Shown: positions 40,925-48,417 of the stretch, one piece after another
Layout: the number at the start of each line of letters is the position of its first letter
Numbering within the stretch: the first letter of the stretch is position 1
Assembly: GCA_023436615.1 (NCBI GenBank)
Contig: JAEZIO010000008.1
Span: 1-48,417, forward strand
Direction of reading: 5' to 3'
DNA length: 48,417 nt
Source of the DNA: Pseudomonadota bacterium
GTDB lineage: Bacteria; Pseudomonadota; Alphaproteobacteria; Sphingomonadales; Sphingomonadaceae
The notes under the pieces: model-generated
Database searches by the model: none
Told to the model about the DNA's origin: nothing
The model's input: the letters and a program-made list of their open reading frames with translations, nothing else
Position numbers and translations under genes: made by a program

Positions 40925-41542
40925 CTAGCCGTTCGCCTTGAACAGCACGGAGCCGGTCTTCACCGCCGGCACCGGCCAACCGGACGGCCCGATCACCGGC
41001 ACCTTGGGAGTCCGCTCGAGCAGCTCCTTGCAGCCGAGCTGAACCAGGACCTGCGGCTGCGGAAGCGACGTCGGCATGATTGTGCATGACGCGGGATTCG
41101 GGTTGCCCTGAGCGTCGACCGCATAGGCAAGCTTCACCGCGGCCGGCTGTTTCGTGTCGCTCGGGAGATGGTTCACATTGACTTCGAGGTCGGCCGCGGG
41201 CGGTGCAGAAATGAAATGCTCCGGAAGCGCCCAGAGCGCCTGGCTGCGGTAGACGCCCCACACGGCCTGGCCGTCGGCGCCGCGCGCCGGACGGAACTTC
41301 ACGCGCTTGCTTGCGAGATAGCAAGTCGCGTCGTCGAGCTCTCTGTTCCCGCTTGACGAGCTGATCTTGCAATCGCTGACTTTGCCATCGGGCGCGACGA
41401 GAAGCTCGAAGCGAGCGACGCCCTCGGCCTTCTTCTCGAAGGCTTTCATCGGATAGTCCCGGAATTCGAACCACGGCAGCGGCGTCAGCGGCGTTGCGGC
41501 ACTGACGGTCCCCAGAAGCATCGAAAGACTGGCGCCCAGCAT
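40925..41542 (-). CDS. Exported protein with TonB-like C-terminal domain
   Basis: A 205-residue protein. A signal peptide (1-15, SVSAAT end) replaces the membrane helix and Pro-rich spacer of TonB. The next part, ARFELLVAPDGKVSDCKISSSSGNR and LDDATC, matches the TonB C-terminal domain, and resembles the same part of TonB at 8741 (SGxRxLDxATC). A second half (about 115-205) has two further cysteines. ATG at 41542 has GGAGGG seven bases upstream. It cannot drive transport alone; it may bind a receptor plug or peptidoglycan. Ends four bases from the aldolase stop. Confidence 0.72.
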   Translation of the reverse strand: MLGASLSMLLGTVSAATPLTPLPWFEFRDYPMKAFEKKAEGVARFELLVAPDGKVSDCKISSSSGNRELDDATCYLASKRVKFRPARGADGQAVWGVYRSQALWALPEHFISAPPAADLEVNVNHLPSDTKQPAAVKLAYAVDAQGNPNPASCTIMPTSLPQPQVLVQLGCKELLERTPKVPVIGPSGWPVPAVKTGSVLFKANG

Positions 41543-41637
41543 CGGTCTGCCCTCCAGCAAGTTGAACCGCGGAAGCTACTTCCACTCGGGGGCCGTGGCC
41601 ACAGGAAATTAACCGCTGTGCGGCTAAGGGCGCGATC

Positions 41638-42204
41638 GTGGGGCAGTTGATTCACTTCGAAGAGCGCGCTGTGGCGCGGCTACGCGAGCGCCTGGGCGTC
41701 GCGCAGGAGGCCAACGAAGACCTGATCGCCTTCGCGCGCGGCCACTCCGGCGCCGTCGCATCGATCAATGCGGCCGTGCTGCTTGCGGTCGAGGCGCCCA
41801 CGATCGAAGGGCTGCTGGACGTCGTGACCACGCAATGGCCCGGAATCCTGGGGATAGACGCCGTCGCTGTGGCGCTCCTTGTGGGGGACCGGGCATTCCG
41901 CGCCGAAGCGGGCAGCATCGAGCGGGTCGAGGCAGCCTTCGTCGAACGCATGATGGCCGGCATGCCTTGCGTGGAAGTCCGCTCCGTCGACGCCGGGCAT
42001 TCCTTGTTCGGCCCATCCAAATCCCCCCAGATCCGCGCCGAGGCGCTGATCCGGATCGACGGGCCGCCGCCTTATCCGTGCGGTATGCTCGCGCTCGGGC
42101 AGCGTGCCGCGCTGGAAATCGACAGCGGTCACGGTTCGCAATTGCTGCTGTTTCTCGGTCGCATCGTCGCCGCGACCGTTCGGCGATGCGTCGCCACCGC
42201 CTGA
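41638..42204 (+). CDS. DUF484 family protein
   Basis: A 188-residue protein of the DUF484 family, a GAF-like fold with an N-terminal helix. Recognisable parts: LIHFEERAVARLRERL, a central ALLVGDRAFRAEAGS and the glycine-proline turn GPPPYPCGML before the last helix. No membrane segment. GTG at 41638 is the only sensible start. Divergent from the TonB-like gene over 95 bases that contain GGAAG-CTA-CTTCC (41571-41583) and the palindrome GTGGCCAC (41595-41602). Family function is unclear; in some bacteria it lies near xerC. Confidence 0.82.
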   Translation: MGQLIHFEERAVARLRERLGVAQEANEDLIAFARGHSGAVASINAAVLLAVEAPTIEGLLDVVTTQWPGILGIDAVAVALLVGDRAFRAEAGSIERVEAAFVERMMAGMPCVEVRSVDAGHSLFGPSKSPQIRAEALIRIDGPPPYPCGMLALGQRAALEIDSGHGSQLLLFLGRIVAATVRRCVATA

Positions 42205-42283
42205 AGCCGGGCGCTCGAAACGCTTCTGGACTGGCGTAGCCGGCGCCCCTATCTCGCTCCCCGACACAGCTAAGGGCAGGCGA

Positions 42284-42610
42284 ATGACCCAGTTCGACGA
42301 TCGCGAGCGCGCCTATGAAGCGAAGTTCGCGCACGATGAAGAAATGAACTTCCGAATGATCGCGCGCCGCAACCGCCTGGTAGGCGAATGGGCCGCACGC
42401 CAGATGGGGCTCTCGGAGGAAGAAACCGCCTCTTATGCCAAGGACGTCGTGCGCGCGGATTTCGAGGAAGCAGGCGACGACGACGTCGTTCGCAAGCTGC
42501 TCGGGGACCTTACCGCCGCGGGCGTCGAAATCGACGAGGCGAAGATCCGCGAGGCGCTGGAGCACAAGACCGTGGAGGCTCGGCGGCAGATCATCCAGGA
42601 GCAGGCATAA
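42284..42610 (+). CDS. DUF1476 / F1Fo-ATPase zeta inhibitor subunit
   Basis: A 108-residue all-helical protein. RERAYEAKFAHDEEMNFRMIARRN at its N-terminus matches the inhibitory segment of the alphaproteobacterial zeta subunit, which blocks ATP hydrolysis by F1. The rest forms the four-helix bundle (DVVRADFEEAGDDDVVRKL). It is a cytosolic protein. ATG at 42284. It precedes bolA by eight bases and is probably in the same transcript. Confidence 0.9.
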   Translation: MTQFDDRERAYEAKFAHDEEMNFRMIARRNRLVGEWAARQMGLSEEETASYAKDVVRADFEEAGDDDVVRKLLGDLTAAGVEIDEAKIREALEHKTVEARRQIIQEQA

Positions 42611-42618
42611 CCGTTCGA

Positions 42619-42867
42619 ATGGCAATGGCAGCCAATGAGATAGAGCGGCTGATCAAGGCTGCTATCCCGGACGCCGAAGTGACGATCGTGGATCTCGCCG
42701 GCGACGGCGATCATTATTCCGCGCGAGTCGTCAGCGCGAGCTTCGCGGGACTGAGCCGCGTTCGCCAGCACCAGAAAGTCTATGCCGCGCTTGGCGGCCG
42801 GATGGGCGGGGAATTGCACGCGCTGCAGCTCCACACAGCAGCGCCGGAGGAGATGAGAAGTGACTAG
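42619..42867 (+). CDS. BolA family protein
   Basis: An 82-residue BolA-like protein. The conserved end, RQHQKVYAALGGRMGGELHAL, includes the His used for Fe-S binding with monothiol glutaredoxin. Start 42619 is taken; 42625 in the same frame is equally possible. Its stop lies eight bases inside grxD, so the pair is coupled, in line with the known BolA-Grx complex that carries a 2Fe-2S cluster. Confidence 0.9.
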   Translation: MAMAANEIERLIKAAIPDAEVTIVDLAGDGDHYSARVVSASFAGLSRVRQHQKVYAALGGRMGGELHALQLHTAAPEEMRSD

Positions 42868-43177
42868 TGCAAGCGACCGGATCGGCGAGATCGTCAACGG
42901 CAATGACGTCGTACTGTTCATGAAGGGGACGGAGCTGTTCCCGCAATGTGGCTTTTCCAGCCGTGCCGTCGCGATCCTCGAGCACCTGGGCGTGCCGTTC
43001 AGGACCGTCGACGTGCTGCAGGACCCGGAGATCCGACAGGGCGTGAAGGAATATAGCGACTGGCCGACGATCCCCCAGCTCTACGTTAAGGGCGAATTCG
43101 TCGGGGGGTCGGACATCATGATGGAAATGTTCGAAAATGGCGAGCTCCAGCAGCTCGTGGGCGCCGGGGCTGCCTGA
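42860..43177 (+). CDS. grxD: Monothiol glutaredoxin (Grx4/Grx5 family)
   Basis: A 105-residue Fe-S cluster carrier. CGFS motif with active Cys30, MKGT just before it, and the usual C-terminal GGSDIMMEMFENGEL. GTG at 42860 matches the family N-terminus (SDRIGEIVNGNDVVLFMKGT). The next bases hold a hairpin, probably the terminator of DUF1476 - bolA - grxD. Confidence 0.94.
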   Translation: MTSASDRIGEIVNGNDVVLFMKGTELFPQCGFSSRAVAILEHLGVPFRTVDVLQDPEIRQGVKEYSDWPTIPQLYVKGEFVGGSDIMMEMFENGELQQLVGAGAA

Positions 43178-43186
43178 CCAAACAAG

Positions 43187-43232
43187 AAGGGGCGGTGCGC
43201 GGGACCAGAGAGAAACCGCTGCACCGCCCCTT
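43187..43232 (+). terminator. Stem-loop terminator candidate after grxD
   Basis: AAGGGGCGGTGC (43187-43198) pairs perfectly over 12 bases with GCACCGCCCCTT (43221-43232). The loop is 22 bases and only a short T-run (TTT) is involved, so termination may be partial. Confidence 0.6.
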
Positions 43233-43301
43233 TGGTGGTTTGTGGAACCAAGTGGACGGCTTAAACTAAGCAACGCGCGTGCCAAATAAAATATTTCGCA
43301 G

Positions 43302-43315
43302 TTTTCCGGGGAAAA
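43302..43315. promoter_or_regulatory. Inverted repeat TTTTCC-GG-GGAAAA in AT-rich leader region
   Basis: Perfect six-base arms. It sits in the AT-rich part of the gap between grxD and the glycosyltransferase gene, just before a weak -10 candidate TCTAAA (43317-43322). Possibly an operator. Confidence 0.3.
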
Positions 43316-43330
43316 ATCTAAATGAGCGAA

Positions 43331-43405
43331 ACGCGGAGCGCCCCAAAGTGTAAAGCTTGCCGACACTCCGCGTCGCGAGGGCTTCAGCGGCACTTTACGG
43401 GGCGC
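43331..43405 (+). promoter_or_regulatory. Leader with competing hairpins before the glycosyltransferase gene
   Basis: ACGCGGAG (43331-43338) pairs with CTCCGCGT (43366-43373), extended by AGTGT/ACACT. The segment GCGCCCCAAAGTG (43338-43350) also pairs with CACTTTACGGGGCGC (43391-43405), with a two-base bulge, 17 bases before the ATG. The two pairings share bases 43338 and 43348-43350, so they may exclude one another. Confidence 0.4.
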
Positions 43406-43422
43406 ACGGTGTTGAGGCGTCG

Positions 43423-44667
43423 ATGAGGGACATGGCTTCTTCGCCCGGCGCACAGCTGATCTGCGATGTGACGCAGAGCTGGTCGGAAGTCGGCGGCGGC
43501 GTCGGCACCTATTTGCGGCGCAAGCGCAATTACCTCCTGTCCCACACGCCGCACCGTCACCTGCTCATCGTCCCCGGCGCAGAGGATTCGGTTCGTGAAG
43601 ACGGGCGGGCGATTACGGCAGTAATCAAGTCGCCGCCTGTTCCCACGAGCCCGAAGTACCGCCTTCTGCTCCGTAATGGCGCCGTTCGCGAGGTGCTGGA
43701 GCGGTTTCGTCCCGAGATCATCGAATGCCAGGATGCCTACAACCTCCCGTGGGCAGTGCTCGGTTATCGCAAGCGTCATCCGGAGACAGCGGCGGTCGCC
43801 GGCTATTACACCGACTTTCCCACCGCGTACGTGCAGCGGCCGCTGAAGCGTTTCGTCGGCGATGGCGTCGCCGGCCAGATTCGCTCGCTGGCCTATCGCT
43901 ATTGCGGCTTTCTCTATCGCCGGTTCGACGCCGTCTACGCGTTGAGCGAGAGCGGCGGCGCGCGGAAGCTTCGCGAGCTCGGCGTTCGTGACGTCCGCAT
44001 CGTCCCGCTGGGGGTGGAGCTCGAGGAGTTCAGCCGCGAGCGGCGCGATCCCGAGCTCCGCCGCTCGCTTGGCGTGGACGATCATCAGCCGCTGCTGATC
44101 TATGTCGGTCGCCTCGATCGCGAACGCCGGGCGCAGGTCGTGGTCGACGCATTCCTCAAGTTGCCCCGTGAGCTCGGGGCTCGGCTGGTGCTGCTCGGCG
44201 ACGGCCCCGTCCGGGACGCGATCGCGGAGGCAACCGACGCACGGGTTATCGCTCCCGGCTACCTGCGCGACCGCAGCGAGCTGGCCCGCTGGCTGGCAAG
44301 CGCTGACATGTATGTCTCGGCGATGGCGGACGAGACCTTCGGCGTGTCGGTTATCGAGGCGCAAGCGTCGGGCCTGCCAGTCGTGGGAGTAGCGGCGGGA
44401 GCGATGCTCGATCGAGTCGATGAGGAAACCGGTCGGCTCGGGCCAGTCGACGACGCGGCGGCCATGGCAAGGAACATCCTGGAGGTCTGGAACTCCGACC
44501 GCGCGGCGATGGCGGGATCAGCACGCGAGCATGTCGAAGGCCGATTCAGCTGGGACCGCACCTTCCAGGCGCTGTTCGGGGAGGTCTATCCCCAGGCGTT
44601 CGCGGCGCGCCAGGCGTCCCTGCAGGGAGACGCGGCTGGCGCCTACGTGGGAAGCCCGGCCGGCTGA
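43423..44667 (+). CDS. GT4-family glycosyltransferase
   Basis: A 414-residue GT-B fold enzyme of the GT4 type that transfers a sugar from an activated donor. N-terminal GGGVGTYLRRKRN binds the donor phosphate region, and the C-terminal half has YVGRLDRERRAQVV, LLGDGPVRDAI and the ExxxxxxxE motif in DETFGVSVIEAQASGLP. The acceptor is unknown; no polysaccharide cluster surrounds it. No membrane segment, so it acts at the cytosolic face. ATG 43423 is taken; 43432 in frame also possible. Confidence 0.86.
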   Translation: MRDMASSPGAQLICDVTQSWSEVGGGVGTYLRRKRNYLLSHTPHRHLLIVPGAEDSVREDGRAITAVIKSPPVPTSPKYRLLLRNGAVREVLERFRPEIIECQDAYNLPWAVLGYRKRHPETAAVAGYYTDFPTAYVQRPLKRFVGDGVAGQIRSLAYRYCGFLYRRFDAVYALSESGGARKLRELGVRDVRIVPLGVELEEFSRERRDPELRRSLGVDDHQPLLIYVGRLDRERRAQVVVDAFLKLPRELGARLVLLGDGPVRDAIAEATDARVIAPGYLRDRSELARWLASADMYVSAMADETFGVSVIEAQASGLPVVGVAAGAMLDRVDEETGRLGPVDDAAAMARNILEVWNSDRAAMAGSAREHVEGRFSWDRTFQALFGEVYPQAFAARQASLQGDAAGAYVGSPAG

Positions 44668-44731
44668 GCCATTCATCGAAAGTGCAGCTTCGCGGGCCGA
44701 CATCGCGTGCGCGCTTTGCTAGGAACGTCTC

Positions 44732-45529
44732 ATGACTCGCCTTTTCCTGCTTTCGTCGGCGCTGCTCGTTGCGGCGCCTGCCACCGTCGCCGCTCAAGGC
44801 GCGGCTCCGGCGATTGCCGCGCCGAAATCCGATCCTTCCAAGTTCGACCTCGCCAAGGAGAAGGTCGCCGAATGCGCGGGTGAGAAGTTCGTATTCGCGT
44901 GGGGTATCGGGGCGAAGCCCACGAAGGTGACGCTTTGCAGCGAGAAGGGCGCCAGCACCGACGAGGTCATAAGGATGATCGAAGATGCCGCCGCGAAAAT
45001 CGAGGGGGCGACCTCGATCGCGGAGGACAGGCGCGCGGCGCTCGTGCAGCAGATGCGCGCGAAGGTCGAAGAGCTCAAGGCCGCCGAGACGGAAAAGGCA
45101 GCGCCGCCGGAGGCCGTCGCGCCAGCTCCCGCGATCGTCGCCCAATCGACGGCTCCGGCTGCCCCCGTTGCGACGGCGCCACTTTTCTCGCCACTGCTTC
45201 CGGCGCCGATCGGCCCGAAGCCGCGCCTGAGCCTTACCTGCATCAGCCCCGAATTCCCTGGCGGCGGAGAGTGCGTGACGCTCACCCGCGACACACTCGT
45301 ATCCGTGAAGTCGCTCGAGCCGCTTCCCGCCGGCATCGCTCTGCAATTCGTTCGGCAGGGGGACACGCGCGACAGCGTGGACCTGGGCGCCATGCGCAAG
45401 GGGCAGACGGTTCGGCTCTCGCTCCCCACCGCCGTCTGCAAGGGCGTGGTCACCAGCGAAGTCGAGCTCCTCATCGTCCGGGCCGGCCGGATGGTCGACA
45501 AGACGGGGCCGTACCTGCTTCGCTGCTGA
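44732..45529 (+). CDS. Exported hypothetical protein with coiled region
   Basis: A 265-residue protein I do not recognise. Signal peptide 1-21 (VAAQ end). Then a domain to about 70 with Cys48 and Cys69, a helical stretch (about 75-120), an Ala/Pro-rich linker (about 120-160), and a beta-rich C-terminal domain with paired cysteines (LTCISPEF, GECVTL, AVCKGV, LLRC-end). The paired cysteines point to periplasmic disulfides. Starts 64 bases after the glycosyltransferase. Function unknown. Confidence 0.6.
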   Translation: MTRLFLLSSALLVAAPATVAAQGAAPAIAAPKSDPSKFDLAKEKVAECAGEKFVFAWGIGAKPTKVTLCSEKGASTDEVIRMIEDAAAKIEGATSIAEDRRAALVQQMRAKVEELKAAETEKAAPPEAVAPAPAIVAQSTAPAAPVATAPLFSPLLPAPIGPKPRLSLTCISPEFPGGGECVTLTRDTLVSVKSLEPLPAGIALQFVRQGDTRDSVDLGAMRKGQTVRLSLPTAVCKGVVTSEVELLIVRAGRMVDKTGPYLLRC

Positions 45530-45572
45530 CCGGCGCTTTGCCACGGCGAGTGCCGCGTGGCAGAGGTCAGCG

Positions 45573-46436
45573 GTGGACGCCACGTACGAGACGGTAGAGG
45601 TGCTCGAGCCGGGGATATCGCGGGTCGTGGCGCGCAACCCGTCGGCGTTCACGTATTACGGCACGCAGACTTATCTCCTGGGTGACCGCGAAGTGGCCGT
45701 GATCGATCCGGGCCCCGACGATCCCGCCCATGTCGACGCTATCGTCGCCGCCATCGGCGATCGGCGCGTAGCGGCGGTCCTGTGCACGCACACGCATCGC
45801 GACCACAGTCCGGCCGCGCGGCCTCTCGCCGACCGCACAGGCGCACCGGTCGTCGGCTGCGCTCCCCTCGCGCTGGAGACGGTCGGCCCACGAGCCGATG
45901 CCTCATTCGACGGGGACTACTCGCCCGACCGCATTCTCGAGGACGGCGATTCAGTAGCGGTCGACGGGCGCGATCTGGTGGCCGTCGCAACCCCCGGTCA
46001 CACGTCCAACCATTTGTGCTTCGCGTGGGGTGATGCTCTGTTCACCGGCGACCACGTGATGGGCTGGTCGACGACTGTGGTCGTGCCTCCCGATGGCGAC
46101 ATGGCCGCATATATGGCCAGCCTCGACAAGCTGCGGAAGCGCGAGGACCGGATTTATTTCCCCGCGCATGGTCCACCGGTCACCAACCCGCGGCAATATG
46201 TGCGCCACCTTGTCGGGCACCGCCTGCAACGCGAAAGCCAGATTCTTCGGCTGGTGTCCGAAAGACCGCGGACCATTCCCGACATCGTCGCCAACGCCTA
46301 CCCAGGCCTGGATAGGCGACTGATTACGGCGGCGGGCGGGTCCGTCCATGCCCACCTTCTGGACCTGCAGCGCCGCGGCCTCGTTGTTGACGACGGAGAC
46401 TTATGGACAGGGACCGGATCCGCCTCCCGCTCCTGA
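45573..46436 (+). CDS. MBL-fold metallo-hydrolase (LACTB2-like)
   Basis: A 287-residue metallo-beta-lactamase-fold protein. The zinc site is THTHRDH with His73, His75, Asp77 and His78, with later ligands in TPGHTSNH and FTGDHVMGW. A C-terminal helix-rich domain ends in a winged-helix-like part, as in LACTB2 endoribonucleases. Hydrolase or ribonuclease; substrate unknown. GTG at 45573 with AGAGG near. It overlaps the next gene by 34 bases. A hairpin TGCCACG/CGTGGCA (45539-45562) stands just upstream. Confidence 0.85.
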   Translation: MDATYETVEVLEPGISRVVARNPSAFTYYGTQTYLLGDREVAVIDPGPDDPAHVDAIVAAIGDRRVAAVLCTHTHRDHSPAARPLADRTGAPVVGCAPLALETVGPRADASFDGDYSPDRILEDGDSVAVDGRDLVAVATPGHTSNHLCFAWGDALFTGDHVMGWSTTVVVPPDGDMAAYMASLDKLRKREDRIYFPAHGPPVTNPRQYVRHLVGHRLQRESQILRLVSERPRTIPDIVANAYPGLDRRLITAAGGSVHAHLLDLQRRGLVVDDGDLWTGTGSASRS

Positions 46437-47122
46437 TCGGAGCCGTGGCCATAGCGTTGCTGCTGGGCGTCGTCCTCGGCGGCGCGGGGCTCGTCGGACG
46501 CCTGTTCGGCGGGCTTGACCCGAAAGTGATCGCCACGTCGAGTCTGGAGTCCATGCGCGCGCAGAACCGGCTCGTGGTCTTCGTGGCGCGCTACGTCTCG
46601 GTCACATCGGCTCGCCAGAGCCGCTTCGGCTTCTCGACCGAGCGCACGCTGATCCTGCCGGGCGACGTCCGCTACGAGCTCGATTTGTCGAAGCTCAAGC
46701 AGCAGGACGTGAAGTGGGACAGCGGGACAAGCACGCTTCGGGTGCAGCTTCCCGACGTCGAGATCGCCGGCCCGGATGTCGATCTCGCAAACGCCCGCGA
46801 ATACGGATCGGGCGGCCTGCTGGCAGCGGTGACCAATGCGGAGCAGGGACTCGATCAGGCGAACCGGGCCCGCGCCGTCGCCGACCTGCGCAAGCAGGCG
46901 ATGGGAGAGGTGCCGATGCGCCTTGCCCGGCAATCGGCGCGCCAGGCTGTCGAGCGAAGCTTCGCGATGCCGCTCAAGGCGGCTGGTTTCGACAATGCGA
47001 AAGTGGTCGCACGCTTCCCCGGCGAGGCGGAGGAAGACCCTAGTTATCTGGACCAGTCGATCTCATATAATGAGGCGATTGCCGAGGCGCAGAGACGCCG
47101 GGCCGCAGAAGGACGGAAATGA
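46403..47122 (+). CDS. DUF4230 family membrane-anchored protein
   Basis: A 239-residue protein with a single N-terminal membrane helix (about 9-31) and an extracytoplasmic body of the DUF4230 type (RLVVFVARYVSVTSARQ, then RTLILPGDVRYELDLSKL and a long C-terminal helical part). Function unknown. ATG at 46403 overlaps the MBL gene by 34 bases; the stop overlaps nadA as ATGA, so all three are coupled. Confidence 0.8.
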   Translation: MDRDRIRLPLLIGAVAIALLLGVVLGGAGLVGRLFGGLDPKVIATSSLESMRAQNRLVVFVARYVSVTSARQSRFGFSTERTLILPGDVRYELDLSKLKQQDVKWDSGTSTLRVQLPDVEIAGPDVDLANAREYGSGGLLAAVTNAEQGLDQANRARAVADLRKQAMGEVPMRLARQSARQAVERSFAMPLKAAGFDNAKVVARFPGEAEEDPSYLDQSISYNEAIAEAQRRRAAEGRK

Positions 47123-48159
47123 CCGCACAACCGCAGAGCCTCCAAGGGCTCGACCTCCTCGCCGAGATCGAGCGGCTGAAGCGCGAACGCAATGCGGTGA
47201 TCCTCGCGCATTACTATCAAAAGCCCGAGATCCAGGATCTCGCCGACTTCGTTGGAGACAGCCTGGACCTGTCGCGGCGCGCGGCGGCAACGGACGCCGA
47301 CGTGATCGCTTTCTGCGGGGTCCGCTTCATGGCCGAGACCGCGAAGATTCTGTCGCCGGACAAGACCGTGATCCTGCCTGACATGGACGCGGGCTGCAGC
47401 CTCGAGGACAGTTGCCCGCCGGATCAGTTCGCCGCGTTCCGCAAGGCCCATCCCGACCACATCGCGCTGACCTACATCAACTGCTCGGCCGCCGTGAAAG
47501 CGCTGTCGGATGTAATCGTGACGAGCAGCAGCGCGCAAACCATCCTCGACCAGATTCCGCCCGAGCAGAAGATCATTTTCGGCCCAGACCGGCACCTGGG
47601 CGGTTACCTCAAGCGAAAGACCGGCCGCGACATGCTTCTGTGGCCGGGCATCTGCATCGTCCACCAGGCGTTCAGCGAGACCGAGCTCTTAAAGCTCAAG
47701 GCCGAGCATCCCGAAGCGCCGGTAGCGGCGCACCCGGAATGCCCGCCGCACATAGTCGATCATGCCGATCATGTCGGCTCGACCAGGTCGATCCTCGATT
47801 TCGCGCTGAGTTCGCCGGCGGAGACGATCCTGGTGGCGACCGAGCCCCACATCATCCACCAGATGGAGAAAGCGGCGCCGCACAAGACGTTCATCGGCGT
47901 CCCCGGCGGCGACGGGAACTGCAACTGCAACATGTGTCCGTACATGGCGCTGAACACGCTGGAGAAGCTGTACGTCGCGCTTCGAGACCTGGAGCCGCGG
48001 ATCGAGCTTTCGCCCGAGATCATGGACCGGGCGCGAGTGCCGCTCGAGCGAATGCTGGAAATGGCCGGCGGCACGGTCGGCAAGGGCGACGTCGGGACTC
48101 CGCAGATCCACGTTCCGGCACAACCGGAAGACATTGACCCGCGCATCAGCGGCGACTGA
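47119..48159 (+). CDS. nadA: Quinolinate synthase A
   Basis: Condenses iminoaspartate and DHAP to quinolinate for NAD. 346 residues. Two segments show the fold, ILAHYYQKPEIQDLADFVGDS and FCGVRFMAETAKIL. The 4Fe-4S ligands are expected at Cys93 (DAGCSLEDSC), Cys208 (HPECPPH) and one of the cluster Cys268-Cys273 (NCNCNMCPY). No nadB or nadC is seen in the window. ATG at 47119 overlaps the DUF4230 stop (ATGA). Confidence 0.94.
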   Translation: MTAQPQSLQGLDLLAEIERLKRERNAVILAHYYQKPEIQDLADFVGDSLDLSRRAAATDADVIAFCGVRFMAETAKILSPDKTVILPDMDAGCSLEDSCPPDQFAAFRKAHPDHIALTYINCSAAVKALSDVIVTSSSAQTILDQIPPEQKIIFGPDRHLGGYLKRKTGRDMLLWPGICIVHQAFSETELLKLKAEHPEAPVAAHPECPPHIVDHADHVGSTRSILDFALSSPAETILVATEPHIIHQMEKAAPHKTFIGVPGGDGNCNCNMCPYMALNTLEKLYVALRDLEPRIELSPEIMDRARVPLERMLEMAGGTVGKGDVGTPQIHVPAQPEDIDPRISGD

Positions 48160-48181
48160 GCCGTCATCAGCGCAGCTTGCG

Positions 48182-48210
48182 TTGACCTGCTCGCCTCTGC
48201 TCCCCACGAT
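48182..48210 (+). promoter_or_regulatory. Weak promoter candidate before the S9 peptidase gene
   Basis: TTGACC (48182-48187), 17 bases, then CACGAT (48205-48210). The -10 is poor, so this is a low-confidence call. Confidence 0.25.
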
Positions 48211-48236
48211 GGACGCCATCACCGGGAGACGATTCC

Positions 48237-48417
48237 TTGCGTAAAATCATTCTCGCCGCCGCCGCGGCGCTGATCGCGACGGCTGCATTCGCGAAGGCCG
48301 ACGACCCTTATCTGTGGCTAGAGGAAATCGAAGGCGCAAAGCCGCTCGCAACGGTAAAGGCGTGGAACGCCGAAACGGAAGCGGCGCTGGCGCACGTTCC
48401 CGGCTACGAGCAGCGCC
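48237..48417 (+). CDS. Prolyl oligopeptidase family (S9) protein, N-terminal fragment
   Basis: The gene runs off the right edge. From TTG at 48237 (GGGAGA 7 bases upstream) the protein begins with a signal peptide (about 1-20, FAKAD end), then DDPYLWLEEIEGAKPL and WNAETEAAL, the usual opening of S9 peptidases of sphingomonads. The catalytic domain lies outside. An ATG at 48209 in another frame stops after 10 codons and is not the start. Confidence 0.75.
   Translation, partial: MRKIILAAAAALIATAAFAKADDPYLWLEEIEGAKPLATVKAWNAETEAALAHVPGYEQR

Noticed and set aside
45539..45562. Hairpin TGCCACG/CGTGGCA before the MBL gene as a terminator
   Set aside because: No T-run, and it lies close to the next start codon; recorded only in the MBL entry.
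1..48417. CRISPR arrays, tRNA or rRNA genes, insertion sequences, prophage genes
   Set aside because: No regularly spaced repeats, cloverleaf elements, transposase or phage proteins were seen in any frame or gap on reading through.

Overview
The window looks like chromosomal DNA of a GC-rich alphaproteobacterium, most likely a member of the Sphingomonadaceae. The indicators are the gene orders DUF1285 - Nudix - CCA-adding enzyme and lepB-rnc-era, the tonB-exbB-exbD-exbD cluster, a UrcA-family protein, DUF1476 with BolA and monothiol glutaredoxin, and codons strongly biased to G or C at the third position. I see no rRNA, tRNA, CRISPR array, insertion sequence or phage gene. Genes are packed closely: no gap exceeds 300 bases, and the longest are 43178-43422, 37108-37319 and 8557-8740. 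Many neighbours overlap by ATGA, GTGA or TGATG, which fixes several start codons.

Layout. 1-4434 (+): the tail of a proline-rich protein, parC, and a GGDEF/EAL protein. 4440-7363 (-): a secreted DUF4402 protein and the chain DUF1285 - Nudix - cca. 7409-14572 (+): a FolM-like reductase with folB, the TonB energy-transduction operon ending in a clear terminator, then glmU-glmS for UDP-GlcNAc supply. 14576-22217: a LysR regulator divergent from a UrcA protein across a perfect palindrome, a PhyH oxygenase and GFA protein, alr, the opposing set DUF72 - dapB - nth, and an AI-2E-family exporter facing a lipoprotein. 22295-31077: a sirtuin, the opposing operon lepB-rnc-era, then pgi - gor - FAD oxidoreductase - CoA transferase.

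31090-37107 (-) is the least understood part. It holds telA and an xpaC-like gene, a large membrane protein with PDZ-like and GAF-like parts but no kinase, and a compact operon of three exported proteins: a glycine-zipper protein, a ClpP-fold serine hydrolase-like protein, and a FecR-like beta protein. This is the best candidate for an undescribed envelope system, but that is inference from order and topology only.

37320-39435 (+) is a three-gene TadG/TadE/TadE set without the rest of a Tad secretion machine. 39420-48417 holds a crotonase-family isomerase, a transaldolase-like aldolase, a periplasmic protein with a TonB-like C-terminal domain, DUF484, the ATP synthase zeta inhibitor, bolA-grxD, a GT4 glycosyltransferase with a structured leader, a secreted unknown, a chain MBL hydrolase - DUF4230 - nadA, and the start of an S9 peptidase.

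Working together: GlmU/GlmS, Alr and DapB supply peptidoglycan precursors; Pgi feeds GlmS with fructose-6-phosphate; TonB/ExbB/ExbD energise outer-membrane uptake; Gor, Grx4 and BolA serve thiol and Fe-S homeostasis, on which Nth and NadA (both Fe-S enzymes) depend.
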